A DNA stretch of 64,000 nt from Massariosphaeria phaeospora (taxonomy: Eukaryota > Ascomycota > Dothideomycetes > Pleosporales). The notes under the pieces are model-generated. The model ran no database searches, had not been told where the DNA came from, and worked only from the letters and a program-made list of their open reading frames with translations. A program made the position numbers and the translations under genes. This document shows, in pieces, positions 62,540 through 64,000 of this stretch (position 1 is its first letter; each line of letters starts with the position of its first letter). The DNA is taken from assembly GCA_011032825.1 (NCBI GenBank), contig JAADJZ010000013.1, forward strand, positions 1-64,000, read 5' to 3'.

Positions 62540-64000
62540 TCATCCCGGGAGAGGGCTGGCCATTTCGCGCTGATACGCGCCAGCAAAATCCAACTGTGAG
62601 AGTTGGCCATTGATCTGGTCAATCTCCTTGCTCAAGTCTTCCAGGTTTTGCGCCAAGCTGGACACCTCGTCGAATCTGCGATGCTTGGTCGCATTCGCAA
62701 CCATTTCCGACACCATAAATTTCTGCTCTTCAAGAATAATGAGGCGATCGCGCAGTTCCTTTTCCTCGGATTCGAGTGCAGACATGGCACTGCTGCTGCT
62801 GATAATACTGCCAGCGCCCGTGCCGTTGAAACTAATGGCGGCAAGCGCGCCGCCTCCGTTGCTGCTTCCATTCGTTTTAGAACCTTGAGGGGCAGCGTGC
62901 TTGAGAATCCGTGGCAACGATCGAAGAGGAAGCATATGCAAACTTAGAAAACTGTACGCTTGTTGATATACAGCCTTTTGTAAACGTTTTTGAGTCGGTG
63001 ATTCTGTGGGCAAGTCACGTATTCGTTTCGCGGCACTGTCAAACTTTGCAAAGGCGTCCATTAACCTCTTTCTTACTTTGGTAGCGTCGGTCAGTTGTTG
63101 CGGTGTCGGCGGGGTATCTGGGTCCTGCAACGCCTGGAGGAGTTTTTGGAAGCGGGGAAGAAGCAACCGTATACCACGCTGAAACTGTGATAGGTTTTCG
63201 TAAGCGCGTTGATCGGCTGGTTGCTGAGCCTGTGCGTGTTCAAAGTCGCTCCGACTGAAGAGGGTGTGTTTGCAATCCTTGCACATGCGGATGTCTACGC
63301 TCAGCTGGCCTCCCTTCTCCGACTGGTTGCGCCCTGGTGCAAGTTAGTGAGGTTCTGAATACCATCACGTCGAGGCTTACCAGCAGAGATGTTTAGGCCT
63401 ATCTCGGAGGAACATTCTGTCTTGGCATCGGCGCAAACCACCCGCCCGCACATGCGGCAATGGTGTCGGCGAAAGGTGTAATTGGAGAAATCCTGCTGGC
63501 AAAACGGACAGTTCAGGACGGTGGCGTCTTCTTCCCAGGTGATGATGGACTGTTCCAAGGCTTTCCGCTGAGCCTTTGCTCCCGACAGCAGCCAGAAGGG
63601 TCCAGAGTTCGCAGTTTCGTCGGGAGGCGGATTCGCCAGAAGCTGTGTCAGCTTCGTCAGCCGCTTTTCCAACCGGCTGACTTCCATGTGCTCTCTGTCC
63701 ACTCTCTTCCGTCTGATGCTCGCAAACTCGTCATAATGACTGCGCTCGAGTCCGTGGTGGTCATTGTAGCCCTCGCGTGACTTGTAGCACGTCTCGCAGA
63801 CCCTGCACCAGAAGCCTCGGACGGGATCGTGCTGCGCCCGGCGGGACAACTTCATCTGGTACATGGTATGCTCCTCGCAAAACAGTCTCCCACACTGCCT
63901 GCAGTTGACGGCGGTGCTATTGGCCCCCAACGCCATGGTGGAGCCAGTGATGGGCCGGCCGCACGTCGGGTCGGCGCAGGCGTCACGGTAGCTCGGGCGC
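62540..64000 (-). CDS. PEP7: FYVE-domain endosomal tether, Vac1/Pep7/Rabenosyn-like (5' end beyond window)
   Basis: Exons 64000(partial)..63381 and 63333..62540, phase 1 (GTAAGC...CCAG). The frame is still open at the right edge, with YRDACADPTCGRPITGS upstream of the internal MALGANS, so 63936 is not the start. A zinc-finger-like region at the N-terminus (CADPTCG...CRQCGRLFCEEH...CRVCETCY), then a coiled segment, then a FYVE finger CPFCQQDFSNYTFRRHHCRM CGRVVCA with the basic RRHHCR motif that binds PI3P. The second exon holds MCKDCKH (last zinc ligands) and a Rab-binding coiled coil ending YQREMASPLPG. Known: Vac1/Pep7 links Rab5-type GTPases, Vps45 and PI3P for Golgi-to-endosome fusion. Confidence 0.9.

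Noticed and set aside
1..64000. CRISPR arrays, rRNA or tRNA genes
   Set aside because: No regularly spaced repeats or cloverleaf signatures were seen; small tRNAs could still be missed without a search tool.

Overview
The window comes from a filamentous ascomycete (Pezizomycotina; a dothideomycete-like fungus is my guess, not proven). The support is short introns (about 42-90 bp) with GTAAGT/GTATGT-type donors, single-gene transcription units on both strands, fungal-specific families (2EXR-like, DUF7053-like, DUF7924-like, fungal phosphotransferases), a cellular RNA-dependent RNA polymerase, and AT-rich transposon remnants full of in-frame TAG/TAA codons, as repeat-induced mutation leaves. 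I found no tRNA, rRNA, CRISPR or bacterial feature.

Layout. 1-870: remnants of a retroelement-like frame and a truncated pogo-like transposon. 1.75-8.3 kb: three minus-strand genes (tandem cyclic-nucleotide-binding/F-box/LRR protein, glycine-zipper protein, small DUF7053-like protein). 8.5-14.35 kb: one badly mutated Fot1-like transposon carrying two 424-bp palindromic elements and a Ty3/Gypsy pol fragment. 16.1-19.5 kb: two secreted-protein genes, one deaminase-like and one SGNH hydrolase with a cysteine-rich tail. 19.98-23.98 kb: a pogo-like transposon with 55-bp perfect inverted ends, interrupted by a second transposon with 48-bp ends. 24.7-27.1 kb: APH-like phosphotransferase and small uncertain genes.

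27.3-54.7 kb is the gene-dense core: CLD1/ABHD5-like hydrolase, secreted M6-like protease, P5A ATPase (SPF1), glutaminyl-tRNA synthetase, RNA-dependent RNA polymerase (8 exons), TTC27-like TPR protein, second glycine-zipper protein, carnitine acetyltransferase, mitochondrial malate dehydrogenase and a 2EXR-like protein. The 54.7-64 kb end is sparser: a small serine-rich protein, a DUF7924-like fragment, a GNAT gene with an internal stop, a small secreted I9-like protein, and a FYVE-finger Vac1/Pep7-type endosomal tether that runs off the right edge.

How it fits together. The core genes are housekeeping: carnitine acetyltransferase and malate dehydrogenase sit tail to tail and both serve acetyl-CoA/redox shuttling between peroxisome and mitochondrion; SPF1 and PEP7 serve membrane traffic. 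The accessory part is a layered record of DNA transposition: several transposon families share a TA target, and three have termini beginning ACGTA plus paired subterminal motifs. The cellular RdRP shows an RNA-silencing component next to DNA that also carries mutation-type silencing.
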